Source of the DNA: a virus
Reading direction: 5' to 3' (one strand)
Virus record (IMG/VR): IMGVR_UViG_3300024999_001276
Coordinates: 1 to 41,552 of that record
DNA: 41,552 nt
Positions within the stretch are counted from its first letter, which is position 1; the number at the start of each line of letters is the position of its first letter. Shown here in pieces: positions 23,380-32,189 of the stretch. The notes under the pieces are model-generated. The model worked only from the letters and a program-made list of their open reading frames with translations. It did no database searches and was not told the origin of the DNA. The position numbers were made by a program, and so were the translations under genes.

Positions 23380-24016
23380 GTTACAAATTCAAGCCACAGA
23401 AAAGGCTAAACAACTTAGGGAACAAGTCGGAGGAACAATTTTCTCCTTTCCAATTGAGGAAAGTAACCCTTTCTCATCGTATGCAGTTGTGATGTATGCG
23501 GGTGGTAAATACTTTCCATATCCAGATGCGGCAGATATATCAATGGCGGCTGCCGGGATACTCATCATCTTGGAAGAGTTGAAAAAAATCGGGCAAGACG
23601 CTGATTACACAAGAAATGTTCGATTGATTTCACACCAAGCTCAGATGGATGCACCGAGTACCGTTATGCGTCAGATAAAGAAAGAACATTGTAGTAAGCC
23701 AGTCTTTGGGACGGATGATATTTCGGAAGGTAGTGAAGAAACGGGCAAGCTTATTTCTGCTCGCGGGTTAATCAAGTTCAGTTATCTTGCGATGATGGAT
23801 GATAAGTTGCCAAAAGCGGCGGAGTTCATGGATGAATATTACAAATTATTAGCAACTCGCAAATACGGAAAAACGGCGGCCGCAATTAAGCAAGGGGTTC
23901 TCAGAATGGGTAAGGACCAAGTTATCAAGTGGATAGAGGAAACTTATGAAAAATATATCCACAATGATATGGAGATCATGAACATCTTTGCTGATTTGAA
24001 AGGAACAAAAGTATGA
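23372..24016 (+). CDS. hypothetical early phage protein, ~214 aa
   Basis: Mixed alpha/beta protein with SAAAGILIILEELKKIG-type helices; the N-terminal half recalls nothing specific. GTG 23372 is preferred because GAGGATGG is five bases upstream, and it overlaps the previous stop. It is coupled to the ORF6N gene by ATGA. Perhaps a partner of the antirepressor; not recognised. Confidence 0.55.
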   Translation: MNKLQIQATEKAKQLREQVGGTIFSFPIEESNPFSSYAVVMYAGGKYFPYPDAADISMAAAGILIILEELKKIGQDADYTRNVRLISHQAQMDAPSTVMRQIKKEHCSKPVFGTDDISEGSEETGKLISARGLIKFSYLAMMDDKLPKAAEFMDEYYKLLATRKYGKTAAAIKQGVLRMGKDQVIKWIEETYEKYIHNDMEIMNIFADLKGTKV

Positions 24017-24774
24017 GCAATTTAATTCCAATCGAATACCAAAGTCAAAGAATTTTAACAACTGCCCAGTTAGCGGAATCATACGGGGCTGATACAAAAC
24101 TTATCTCGCAAAACTTTTCAAGGAATGAGACTCGCTACAAGGCCGGGAAACATTATTTCAAATTAGAGGGAAATGACCTAGAAGAGTTCAAGAAATCCTA
24201 TCCTCAATTTGAAGATACCCTTAAATTTGTATCAATCCTCTACCTATGGCCCGAGAAGGGAGCATGGCTACACGCTAAATCCCTAAACACTGACAAGGCC
24301 TGGGAAGCTTACGAGATGTTAGTTGATGATTATTATGCTATTAAACAATCGTTACCATTGCCAAAAGAAACACTCCCCAATGAACCTCAACGACTCCGAG
24401 CGGAAGCAATGCTTCTAAACGCAAAAACTAGGCAAGCAAAAATGATGAAAGAGACAGCTATAGAGTTTCAATCCAAGCTATCTGACGTATCACTGCATCT
24501 TTTGATCGGTGGCATAACTGAAATACTCATGGGTAAATCACTCCTGCCATTACCAACCATCGAAAAGACGTATTCAGCGACAGACATTGGAAATGAGCTT
24601 GGAGTTTCCTCTAATAGAATCGGAAAGATCGCCAACCGGAACAATCTCAAAACGGATGAGTATGGCATTACTGTATTAGACAAGTCCCCCTATAGTACGA
24701 AACAGATTCCTTCGTTTAGGTATAACGAAAAAGGGAGGGAAAGACTTATCGAGTTAGTGGGTGGATCGGAGTAA
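24013..24774 (+). CDS. ORF6N-domain antirepressor-like protein
   Basis: The 253-residue protein has an N-terminal ORF6N domain (residues 1-100: RILTTAQLAESYGADTKLIS, then GKHYFKLEGNDLEEFK and LYLWPEKGAWLHAKSLNTDK). A coiled-coil linker follows. The C-terminal HTH (YSATDIGNELGVSSNRIGKI) resembles phage antirepressor C-terminal domains. Antirepressors of this type relieve CI repression or control early genes, which fits its place next to the switch. Stop overlaps the next ATG. Confidence 0.82.
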   Translation: MSNLIPIEYQSQRILTTAQLAESYGADTKLISQNFSRNETRYKAGKHYFKLEGNDLEEFKKSYPQFEDTLKFVSILYLWPEKGAWLHAKSLNTDKAWEAYEMLVDDYYAIKQSLPLPKETLPNEPQRLRAEAMLLNAKTRQAKMMKETAIEFQSKLSDVSLHLLIGGITEILMGKSLLPLPTIEKTYSATDIGNELGVSSNRIGKIANRNNLKTDEYGITVLDKSPYSTKQIPSFRYNEKGRERLIELVGGSE

Positions 24775-25019
24775 TGATTGCAGAGGAAGAAATGCTAAAG
24801 GAAATTCTCAAAGAAAACCCAAAATTTAAGAGTTACTTAGAAGTTATTCACGCAAAAATGTACTATTGCGACCGAACGAATGAGGTTCGTGTTAGTGGGT
24901 CAGATTCATCGGGTGATGATGATTTCGATTTATCTCTTGAGCTATTCATCGCCATTAGCAATCAGAATTCAAGCTTTGGCCAATTGAAGATAAGGCCAAT
25001 ATTAAGAAGGGTTAAGTAA
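24774..25019 (+). CDS. hypothetical protein, 81 aa
   Basis: Acidic, helical at the start, with an SGSDSSGDDDFDLSLE loop. Coupled by TAATG to the antirepressor gene. Not recognised. Confidence 0.5.
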   Translation: MIAEEEMLKEILKENPKFKSYLEVIHAKMYYCDRTNEVRVSGSDSSGDDDFDLSLELFIAISNQNSSFGQLKIRPILRRVK

Positions 25020-25063
25020 GTATTTAAATTAGGTGGACAAGTAGTTAAGGCAAGGAGGGAATT

Positions 25064-25246
25064 ATGGTTAAATATCTCGGCAAATACAAAAAGTGCCGAA
25101 CATGCACGCACGCTATTGAGCCTCTAATGGTAATGGTGTTAGTTAAGGATTCATGTCTCAAAAAGATTATGTTTTCGAGTGGCTACATGGTGGATAAATA
25201 CACTTGCGAGAAGTGCGAACATTTCAAGGAGAAGGAAGGTAAGTAA
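25064..25246 (+). CDS. zinc-finger-like small protein, 60 aa
   Basis: An excellent SD (AAGGAGGG) precedes the ATG. CRTCTH and CEKCEH give two CxxC pairs for a zinc site, separated by a hydrophobic strand region (LMVMVLVKDSC). It abuts the next gene with no gap. Unknown. Confidence 0.6.
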   Translation: MVKYLGKYKKCRTCTHAIEPLMVMVLVKDSCLKKIMFSSGYMVDKYTCEKCEHFKEKEGK

Positions 25247-25873
25247 ATGAACTACGATAATTATTGCGATAGTCACGAACCAACAGATGAGTTTTCCGTA
25301 AAACTCCACGAGCTAATCAACGGTGAGGTTAAGGGCAAAATCAAGGAGACTGTCGAAGAACTGGAATCCCTTAAAAGTGAATATATCTTGCAATCTCAAG
25401 AGCTAAGTAAGGTTCGAAACGATCTTCGCCTTGCAAGCGTAAATCACGACAAGGAGCTCAAACAAGCCGCAAAAGTTGCCCAAAGGGAATACTGGTTCGA
25501 CTGTGCGGTTGGGGATAAGGTTTTTATCCTTAATAAGAATATCAAAACCAAAAAGTGCGAAAGGTGCGATGGCAAAGGGGAAGTAAAAACCATAATTGAT
25601 TACGTAGAAGTAAAGGCCGAATGTCCAATATGCGGTACTTATTCTAAGAGACAGAAACTTTATTTTACGGAATACAGCATTATTGAGGGGAATATTGAGC
25701 GTCTACAAATTGAGTTGGTCAAAGATCACAAATGGATCCATATTTGGATAAAAGACCGCGAGTACAAATATGAGGTTGGTGGATTTTATCAGATATTCCG
25801 AACCAAAGAAGAATGCCAAGTTGCCTATGATGAAGCGATTAAGAAGCAAGGAGCGAATCAAATTGGAATCTAA
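25247..25873 (+). CDS. coiled-coil plus zinc-finger protein
   Basis: The 208-residue protein has a coiled coil near 30-80, then a DnaJ-like zinc motif CERCDGKGEV...AECPICG (about residues 104-132) and a beta-rich C-terminus. The CxxCxGxG half resembles DnaJ central domains, but no J domain is present. Function unknown. It starts directly after the preceding stop. Confidence 0.6.
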   Translation: MNYDNYCDSHEPTDEFSVKLHELINGEVKGKIKETVEELESLKSEYILQSQELSKVRNDLRLASVNHDKELKQAAKVAQREYWFDCAVGDKVFILNKNIKTKKCERCDGKGEVKTIIDYVEVKAECPICGTYSKRQKLYFTEYSIIEGNIERLQIELVKDHKWIHIWIKDREYKYEVGGFYQIFRTKEECQVAYDEAIKKQGANQIGI

Positions 25874-26114
25874 CAATCCAGCAAACCAAATCAGTCAAGC
25901 AGCCAAATCCCGTGGATTATCCTATTGGGAGTACATCGAGTCAACTCAACCCCATCATGTACAAAAGTTCGCTTGGGGTGACAAGAAGGAAACACGCAAG
26001 GAGAAGCGCGCGGAAGAGAACAGGATTATTCCATTTCTGGGCGGTTCTATTTATCCCATGGCGAGGTTGTTCTCCAAGATGAGGAGTTCTATTGGGAAGA
26101 GGAGTGCTTATTGA
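25863..26114 (+). CDS. hypothetical basic protein, 83 aa
   Basis: TTG start with AAGGAGCG upstream, overlapping the previous stop. QISQAAKSRGLSYWEYIEST is a possible HTH-like helix pair; the C-terminus is basic. Not recognised. Confidence 0.5.
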   Translation: MESNNPANQISQAAKSRGLSYWEYIESTQPHHVQKFAWGDKKETRKEKRAEENRIIPFLGGSIYPMARLFSKMRSSIGKRSAY

Positions 26115-26428
26115 TGAAAATATACGTAGCGGGAAAGATCACCGGAAATGACAACTTCGTCGAACAATTTAAGCAAGCAGAAGAAATGCTAAAAGAAAAA
26201 GGACATGTTGTAATTAATCCCTCGTTGTTGCCTGTAGGGTTTGAGCATGGCGAGTATATGAAGGTGTGTCTTCCAATGGTTGGCATATGCGACGCCATCT
26301 ATCTACTGAATGGTTGGAAGTCTAGTAAGGGTGCGAATATGGAAAAAGATTATGCCGAAAGTTGGGGCAAGTTGATCTTTTTTGAGGGAGATACGCCACG
26401 CACCACCATAAAACCGGAAACCATGTGA
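26114..26428 (+). CDS. nucleoside 2-deoxyribosyltransferase-like (DUF4406)
   Basis: About 104 residues with the family pattern: KIYVAGKITGNDNF at the start, HVVINPSLLP, MVGICDAIYLLNGWKSSKGA and the catalytic-type Glu region MEKDYAESWG. Such phage proteins are thought to hydrolyse or transfer deoxyribosyl groups in nucleotide salvage or base modification. It lies three genes before a C5 methyltransferase. ATG 26114 has GAGGAG nine bases upstream. Confidence 0.8.
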   Translation: MKIYVAGKITGNDNFVEQFKQAEEMLKEKGHVVINPSLLPVGFEHGEYMKVCLPMVGICDAIYLLNGWKSSKGANMEKDYAESWGKLIFFEGDTPRTTIKPETM

Positions 26429-26670
26429 GAATGGTTAAACAAGCAACTCAAACTTGTCTATGTGGAAAAGAAGTCAACCTGCCTGACGGTGAAGTTAAGA
26501 TAACCTGCTCATGCGGTAGAACTTGGGAAATTAGCACAGAAGGAGTGCTGTTCACTAATCTAATGTTCCCATTTTGTCAGGGAGAATGTTCTAGGCGGGA
26601 GATTGTGCCTATTGTGGCAAAGGGTGAGCGAGTGAGGAATAAGCGGAAAAGGAGGGCGTTGAAGCATTGA
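26425..26670 (+). CDS. zinc-ribbon protein, 81 aa
   Basis: CLCGKEVNLPDGEVKITCSC gives paired CxC sites. The tail is basic (RVRNKRKRRALKH). GTG 26425 overlaps the previous stop; ATG 26431 is an alternative. Not recognised. Confidence 0.5.
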   Translation: MRMVKQATQTCLCGKEVNLPDGEVKITCSCGRTWEISTEGVLFTNLMFPFCQGECSRREIVPIVAKGERVRNKRKRRALKH

Positions 26671-27476
26671 GAGTATTAAGCCTCTTTGACGGAATATCTT
26701 GCGGACAAGTAGCACTCGAACGAGCAGGTATTGAAGTTGAAGCATACTATGCAAGTGAAATTAATGAGTACGCAATCCAGGTGACACAAAAAAACTATCC
26801 TCATACCATTCAATTAGGAGATGTTGAGAAAATTAAACCACCATATGGTATTGATTTACTAATTGGAGGAAGTCCTTGTCAGGGATTTAGTTTTCTTGGA
26901 ACTCAATTGAATTTTTCCGATTCGAGAAGTGGTTTATTTTTTGAATACGTCAGGGTTCTTGGAGAAGTTAGGCCAAAATACTTTCTATTGGAAAATGTAA
27001 AAATGAAACAGGAATACCAAGATATTATAAGTAGGCACTTAGGGGTAGAACCAATACTTATTGATAGCTCAGTAGTAAGTGGTCAGATGAGAAAAAGGAA
27101 TTATTGGACTAATATTCCTGGCATTATTCAACCGGAAGATAAGGGAATAACCTTTCAATCCATACTCGAAAGCGGATACACGAACCGAATGAAAGCATTG
27201 TGCCTGTTGGAATCAGAGAACAGATTACACATAGCGTCAGACGATCTTTACAGAAGAAATAAGGCGAAGTCGTTAGGAAATATAGTGTTCTTTTCCAAAA
27301 ACTTTGAACCTGAAAAAGGGGTCAGGATGCTAACTCAGCAAGAGCTTGAAAAACTTCAAACACTTCCGATTGGCTATACTCAACCACTAAAAAGAAATGT
27401 TGCAGCAGGATTAATAGGTAATGGTTGGACGGTAGATGTAATCGCTCATATATTGAGCTATTTGCCAAAATCTTAG
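26667..27476 (+). CDS. C5-cytosine DNA methyltransferase
   Basis: The 269-residue enzyme transfers methyl from SAM to cytosine C5. Motif I SLFDGISCGQVALERAG is at the N-terminus, and motif IV GGSPCQGFS is near residues 68-76 with the catalytic Cys. Motif VI LLENVKM is near 107-113, motif VIII QMRKRNYWTN, and motif X GNGWTVDVIAHIL is at the end. It is short with a small target-recognition region, like the Dnmt3-type phage enzymes. No cognate restriction gene is adjacent, so it is probably an orphan protecting phage DNA. TTG start overlaps the previous TGA. Confidence 0.93.
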   Translation: MRVLSLFDGISCGQVALERAGIEVEAYYASEINEYAIQVTQKNYPHTIQLGDVEKIKPPYGIDLLIGGSPCQGFSFLGTQLNFSDSRSGLFFEYVRVLGEVRPKYFLLENVKMKQEYQDIISRHLGVEPILIDSSVVSGQMRKRNYWTNIPGIIQPEDKGITFQSILESGYTNRMKALCLLESENRLHIASDDLYRRNKAKSLGNIVFFSKNFEPEKGVRMLTQQELEKLQTLPIGYTQPLKRNVAAGLIGNGWTVDVIAHILSYLPKS

Positions 27477-27491
27477 CAAGGAGGGATTTAG

Positions 27492-27803
27492 ATGTTAGAA
27501 CGAATCGCAAAAGCCATCGGCCACCAAGCATCAAAAATAGGCTGGATCAATCGAGAAATCCAAGCCTACAAAAACGAGCAGGAAAAGAAGGTTATCGAGG
27601 AGCGCAAGAAGCGCAATAAGGCTGACTTTACCGAGCTAATGCGGTGTGGTAATACGGTTCGGAGCGAGGATAAGGAAGATAGCAGGATGAAAGCTGTGGT
27701 GGTGGATTATGTTGGCAGGGGGAGAGTCGGGGAGCCGTTTAACCCTGTTTTTACGAGGATGGACTGTCTAAATTGGAGCATAAGTGAGGGTATGAAGAAG
27801 TGA
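27492..27803 (+). CDS. hypothetical protein, 103 aa
   Basis: The N-terminal half is a charged helix (NEQEKKVIEERKKRNKADFT), the C-terminal half beta-rich. SD AAGGAGGG is excellent. Overlaps the next GTG by four bases. Not recognised. Confidence 0.5.
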   Translation: MLERIAKAIGHQASKIGWINREIQAYKNEQEKKVIEERKKRNKADFTELMRCGNTVRSEDKEDSRMKAVVVDYVGRGRVGEPFNPVFTRMDCLNWSISEGMKK

Positions 27804-28327
27804 GATTAATAAAATTAACACAAGGTCAAGAGGCAATGGTTGATGACGATAAGTACGATGATTTAAACAGTTTTTATTGGTTTGCTTTGCTTGATTCTCC
27901 AAGTAAGAAGTTTTATGCAAGGAGGAATACTCCTGATTTTGGAGAGGGGAGAAGTTCAGAAAGTATGCACAGAAGAGTTATCGGATATTCTGGAAAAGAA
28001 TTACTCGTTGACCATATTAATGGCAATACACTCGATAATCAAATTTCAAATTTAAGATTAGTGACCCGTCGCGAAAATAACCAAAATAAGCATTGCGAAA
28101 GGAGTTCACTCTTGCCTGGGGCAAGTTGGCATAAGGGGAATAAGAAATGGGCCGCAAATATTATGATTAATGGCAAAACCAAATATCTAGGTAGTTTCAA
28201 GTTAGAACATGAAGCATACGCCACATATCTTAAATCTTGTAAATCATATGGATTCCCAATTGATCTTATGATTCAAAAATTTGGCTTACCTAATGTTCCT
28301 TGTGCTAGAAAGGAGCAATCAACATGA
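27800..28327 (+). CDS. HNH endonuclease with AP2 DNA-binding domain
   Basis: The 175-residue protein has an HNH core (MHRRVIGYSGKELLVDHING, NTLDNQISNLRLVTRRENNQ), then an AP2-type three-strand domain (GASWHKGNKKWAANIMING, KYLGSFKLEHEAYATYL). This combination defines free-standing phage homing-type endonucleases. It sits immediately before the PP-loop gene broken by a stop. GTG start overlaps the previous gene. Confidence 0.9.
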   Translation: MRLIKLTQGQEAMVDDDKYDDLNSFYWFALLDSPSKKFYARRNTPDFGEGRSSESMHRRVIGYSGKELLVDHINGNTLDNQISNLRLVTRRENNQNKHCERSSLLPGASWHKGNKKWAANIMINGKTKYLGSFKLEHEAYATYLKSCKSYGFPIDLMIQKFGLPNVPCARKEQST

Positions 28328-28343
28328 GAAAGGCAGATAAATC

Positions 28344-29084
28344 ATGCTCCTAGTTTGCTAAGGAGGGGGCACAGACAGCACGGCAGAGCTTGTTGAGATG
28401 GTCAATGGGGGAATAAGGCCTGACTTAATATTATTCGCTGATACTGGGGGAGAAAGGCCTGAAACGTACTGGTATATAATCATGTTCTCGTTGTGGTTAG
28501 TGAGTCGTGGATTCCCTCCGATCACAACGGTAAAGGGTCCCGTAGTGCTTGAAGAAGATTGCCTAAGAAGGAAAGCACTTCCCTCTCTTGCCTATGGATT
28601 CAAGACGTGCTCACAGAGGTTTAAAACAGAACCACAAAATAAGTTCGCTAATCATTTTCAACCCTTTGTGGATGCATGGGCGAAGGGGGAAAGGGTTATC
28701 AAGGCAATCAGATACGAATACGGCGAAGAACGGCGCATGAAGGAATCTCTTGATAAAAAGTACACTAATTGGTTCCCTCTCATCGAATGGGAAATGGATA
28801 GAGATGCTTGTGTAGAAACCATAGCCGATGCAGGACTTCCACAGCCAGGTAAAAGCAGTTGCTTCTTCTGCCCATCAATGAAGAAGGCTGAGATATTTGA
28901 GTTGAGAGATTCTCATCCAGATTTATTAAAAAGAGCATTAAGCATGGAAAAAAATGCGGATCTCACTACAATTTCTGGACTAGGAAGAAGTTTTGCATGG
29001 AATGACTTAATTAGTAATGATGCCAACCAAATTAAGATGTTTGTTGATGTCGTAGACCAAGCGTGTGGATGCTATGACGGATAA
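28344..29084 (+). pseudogene. PP-loop ATPase (PAPS-reductase-like) with an in-frame TAA in the PP-loop
   Basis: From ATG 28344 the frame reads MLLVC, TAA (28359-28361), then GGGTDSTAELVEM and stays open for 240 residues. GGGTDSTA is the ATP-pyrophosphatase PP-loop of the PAPS reductase/DndC superfamily, whose genes normally run straight into it. LILFADTGGERPETY and a C-terminal zinc-type region SSCFFCPSMKK support the family. The stop replaces a residue normally Ser, Phe or Tyr before GGG. ATG 28398 lies after the PP-loop and would give an inactive product. Read-through is an alternative to a dead gene. Confidence 0.75.
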
Positions 29085-29104
29085 AAAGATAAGGAGGTTA
29101 TATT

Positions 29105-29542
29105 GTGAGAAAACTAACCCAAGCCCAACTCTCTGCAATCCAAAACTTAATCATTAATCCCCTAATTGACTCTACGGAGGTTGAATTCTCCAAAAATGGC
29201 TTATCTCGTATCACAATCAAGTCAACAGTTAATGCCCCATGGGACGGACCGGAAGGAGTGGATATGTCGATTTCCCTTGCATTGGATAATGAGTTCCCCG
29301 GCCTAGAATATCTCTGCACTCCGGCTAGATATGTGAATCCTGTCGATGGGCTGGACAATGAGCTGTACCTTATCAACTATGAGGGGGAGACGCTTATTAA
29401 TTTAATCATGAGAAGCGAAGGGCAAAAAGAAGGAACACCCACGGCAATGGATGTCCCGACTGACAAGGAAACTACTCACTTAGATTGTATCACGAATCGA
29501 TCAAGGTCAGAACTTATTGGGCCGTGTGAGTGCAATTACTAA
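29105..29542 (+). CDS. hypothetical protein, 145 aa
   Basis: Acidic alpha/beta protein with a Cys-containing C-terminus (LIGPCECNY). GTG start behind GGAGG. First gene of the recombination block; not recognised. Confidence 0.5.
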   Translation: MRKLTQAQLSAIQNLIINPLIDSTEVEFSKNGLSRITIKSTVNAPWDGPEGVDMSISLALDNEFPGLEYLCTPARYVNPVDGLDNELYLINYEGETLINLIMRSEGQKEGTPTAMDVPTDKETTHLDCITNRSRSELIGPCECNY

Positions 29543-29564
29543 TTTGAAGAAATGAGGAATTAAA

Positions 29565-31271
29565 TTGAGAATAAAACGTCTTGAAATCAAGAACTACATT
29601 GGTATATCTGAATTTGCTATGGATTTAGGAAAAATTAACTGGCTGTCTGGTCATACAGGCTGCGGAAAAACAACCATCGTCGAATCCTTAGAAAAAGGCT
29701 TTACGAACAAATCACGTAGGACAGAGGTTATTCGCCACGGTGAAGATGAATCCAGAATCTTTATTCAATCTGATGATGGATTGGAGATTGAACGCAAGAT
29801 AAGAACTGATAAGGGGGATTATCTCAGGGTTAGAAAACAGGGGCAAAACGTCCCATCGACTCAAGGATTTCTCAATAAGCTGATTAGCGGCGAGGTATTC
29901 CGTCCTCTTGAATTCGTAAAGAAGTCTCCCGATGAACAAGCAAAGATCATTCTCAACATGCTTGAAATCCCATGGTCCACGAATGACATCCAGATTTGGT
30001 TCGGCGAGTTGCCGGGTGTTAATTACGAGGCCCACATACTCCAAGTTCTGAAACAAATCGAGAACCTTTATTATACCCAACGTGAATCAATTAACCGGGA
30101 GGTATCAGTTCTAAAGGCACAAGTGTCGGGCATTAGGGACGGGCTTCCCCCAAATTATGACGGAGCTTACTGGAAAGAGCAGAAGGTACAGGAGTTCTAT
30201 TCTATGGTCGCTCAAGCTGAAGAGGTCAACAAGAAGATTCTGGCTGCCCAGAATGCCATTCAGGGCGTACAGGATAAGATTGACGCGATTAACGCTAACG
30301 CTGAGTTGGACAAGCAGACGAAGAAAAATGGATATGATCGGCAACGTGCTGATGGTCGGGAGTTTATTCAGTTTCTTAATCAGAAGATTGAGAAAGTACA
30401 AAACGTTATCGATGGCATGAAACACAGGGTTGAATCAGAAACCAGGGATGCAGACAAGGAACTAGCTCTTGGTATCGAAAAGGAAAGAAGTGAATATCGG
30501 AAAAAACTTCAAGAACTTAACGACCGACATAATGAAGAAATAGCTGCCCTTAATCATATTGCTGAAACCGCCAAGGAATCCATTAAGAGAACTATGGCTG
30601 AAGAAAAAACTAACGCTCATGAAGAAATTGCTAAATGCAAAAATTCCCAAACAGCCAAGGAGCAGGAGCTATTAAATATTGATTCAATGGAAGTACAAGC
30701 ATTACTATCCATCGACGAAAAAACGGTTGAACAAATAAAAACTATCAACGCGGAGGCTGGAAATTCGCAAAAGGTAACTGACGAAACGAAACCAATCGAC
30801 ATCCAACCACTCCAAGTGGCTGCCGACAATGTGGCGCATATGCAAAGTTTCCTCCGAGAGTTTGAAAACATGTCTGACATAATCACAACTAAAATAGCTC
30901 CAAAATTAGAACTTTCTCAAACTTTAACCGCGCGAATTGAAACAGCGCGCAAAACCCCTATGGAACTTCTGAAAATTGCAGCCGTTCCGATTCCAGAAAT
31001 TGCGGTCGATGGTGATGGGAAGATTCGTATCGCAGGAACCTTGCTAGATGGTCTGTCCGAGGGTGAACAACTCGAATTAGCGTTCAGGGTAGCAAAGGCT
31101 CAAGCTTCGCAATTAGGGGATTTAAAAGTCCTTTGTGTGGATGGAATAGGTAAGGTAAATCAAGCCAACAGGTTGTGGCTGGATGAGTATATGAAGACTG
31201 ACGATTTCCAGTATTTTATCTTGGATACCACGGATACCGATCTTGAAGTAAAAATCGAGGGGGAAATTTAA
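29565..31271 (+). CDS. SbcC/Rad50-like AAA ATPase
   Basis: The 568-residue SMC-type protein has Walker A GHTGCGKTTIVES at residues 29-41, a long coiled coil at about 190-420, ABC signature LSEGEQLELAFRVAKAQ near 497-513 and Walker B LKVLCVDGIGK near 520-530. The middle has no zinc hook that I can see. Such phage proteins partner with nucleases in end processing. It is followed directly by a putative annealing protein and a PD-(D/E)XK nuclease. TTG start with GAGGAA upstream. Confidence 0.85.
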   Translation: MRIKRLEIKNYIGISEFAMDLGKINWLSGHTGCGKTTIVESLEKGFTNKSRRTEVIRHGEDESRIFIQSDDGLEIERKIRTDKGDYLRVRKQGQNVPSTQGFLNKLISGEVFRPLEFVKKSPDEQAKIILNMLEIPWSTNDIQIWFGELPGVNYEAHILQVLKQIENLYYTQRESINREVSVLKAQVSGIRDGLPPNYDGAYWKEQKVQEFYSMVAQAEEVNKKILAAQNAIQGVQDKIDAINANAELDKQTKKNGYDRQRADGREFIQFLNQKIEKVQNVIDGMKHRVESETRDADKELALGIEKERSEYRKKLQELNDRHNEEIAALNHIAETAKESIKRTMAEEKTNAHEEIAKCKNSQTAKEQELLNIDSMEVQALLSIDEKTVEQIKTINAEAGNSQKVTDETKPIDIQPLQVAADNVAHMQSFLREFENMSDIITTKIAPKLELSQTLTARIETARKTPMELLKIAAVPIPEIAVDGDGKIRIAGTLLDGLSEGEQLELAFRVAKAQASQLGDLKVLCVDGIGKVNQANRLWLDEYMKTDDFQYFILDTTDTDLEVKIEGEI

Positions 31272-32189
31272 TTGAGTAACGAGTTTGAACTAGCACTGCA
31301 AAAATCAACTATACAGCCACAAAACGCGGCTATCCAAACATCACTAGGGCGTTATACTCAGGAACTTCAAGGGATGGTTTATTCCGCTAAACAATTCCCA
31401 AGAGATCAATTCGCGGCTTATCAACGTATTAAGCAAGCTTGTGAGCGCAAGTCCTTAGCCATGATTGCAAGCTACGAATACCCTAGAGGTGGACAAAAGA
31501 TAACAGGCCCATCCATCCGACTCGCCGAGGTTGTGGCTCAAAACTGGGGAAACATGACATTCGGAGTCGTGGAACTAGAGCAAAAAGTCGGGGAGTCAAC
31601 CTGCATGGCCTATGCGTGGGACATCGAGACAAACGTTAGATCGGAGAAGATTTTCACTGTTAAGCATGAAATAGGGACTAAAAAAGGACCAAAGAAGCTA
31701 GAGGACTCACGCGACATATACGAGCTTGTGGCGAACATGGGGGCAAGGAGGCAGAGGGCTTGCATACTAGCTATCATCCCGAAAGATGTAGTTGATTCGG
31801 CGGTCGAGGAATGCGATAAGACGTTGGCAGGGAAGAACTCAGAACCAATCATTGACCGATTAAAAAAGATGTTCGACGCTTTCAAGGCGTTTGGCGTTAC
31901 AAGGGAAATGATTGAGAAGAAAATTGGGGTTGGGTTGGATAGTTTTACAGAGAAGGATGTCATTGTCTTGATCAAGGTTTATAACAGCTTGAAGGATGGT
32001 ATAGGGAAGCGTGAGGACTTCTTTGAGACAGATAAACCACAACCGACAGCAGATTCATTGGCTGAAGAATTTAAACGGCAACAAGGGCAAACAGCAACCC
32101 ATGGTGGAGAATTATTCAATAACGATGCGAGTAAAGCATTAGATGCCGAGATTGCTGACAAGGAGGCAAAAGATGCTAAGTCTAAATAG
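31272..32189 (+). CDS. putative single-strand annealing / recombination protein
   Basis: The 305-residue protein has a conserved core: SLAMIASYEYPRGGQKITGP, SIRLAEVVAQNWGNM, YAWDIETNVRSEKIFTVKHE and LVANMGARRQRACILAIIPK. I recognise this as a widespread phage family found beside YqaJ/DUF3799-type nucleases. A RecT/Rad52-like annealing role is suggested by that gene pairing, not by a motif I can prove. TTG start directly after the SbcC stop. The C-terminus is acidic, as in SSB-type interaction tails. Confidence 0.6.
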   Translation: MSNEFELALQKSTIQPQNAAIQTSLGRYTQELQGMVYSAKQFPRDQFAAYQRIKQACERKSLAMIASYEYPRGGQKITGPSIRLAEVVAQNWGNMTFGVVELEQKVGESTCMAYAWDIETNVRSEKIFTVKHEIGTKKGPKKLEDSRDIYELVANMGARRQRACILAIIPKDVVDSAVEECDKTLAGKNSEPIIDRLKKMFDAFKAFGVTREMIEKKIGVGLDSFTEKDVIVLIKVYNSLKDGIGKREDFFETDKPQPTADSLAEEFKRQQGQTATHGGELFNNDASKALDAEIADKEAKDAKSK

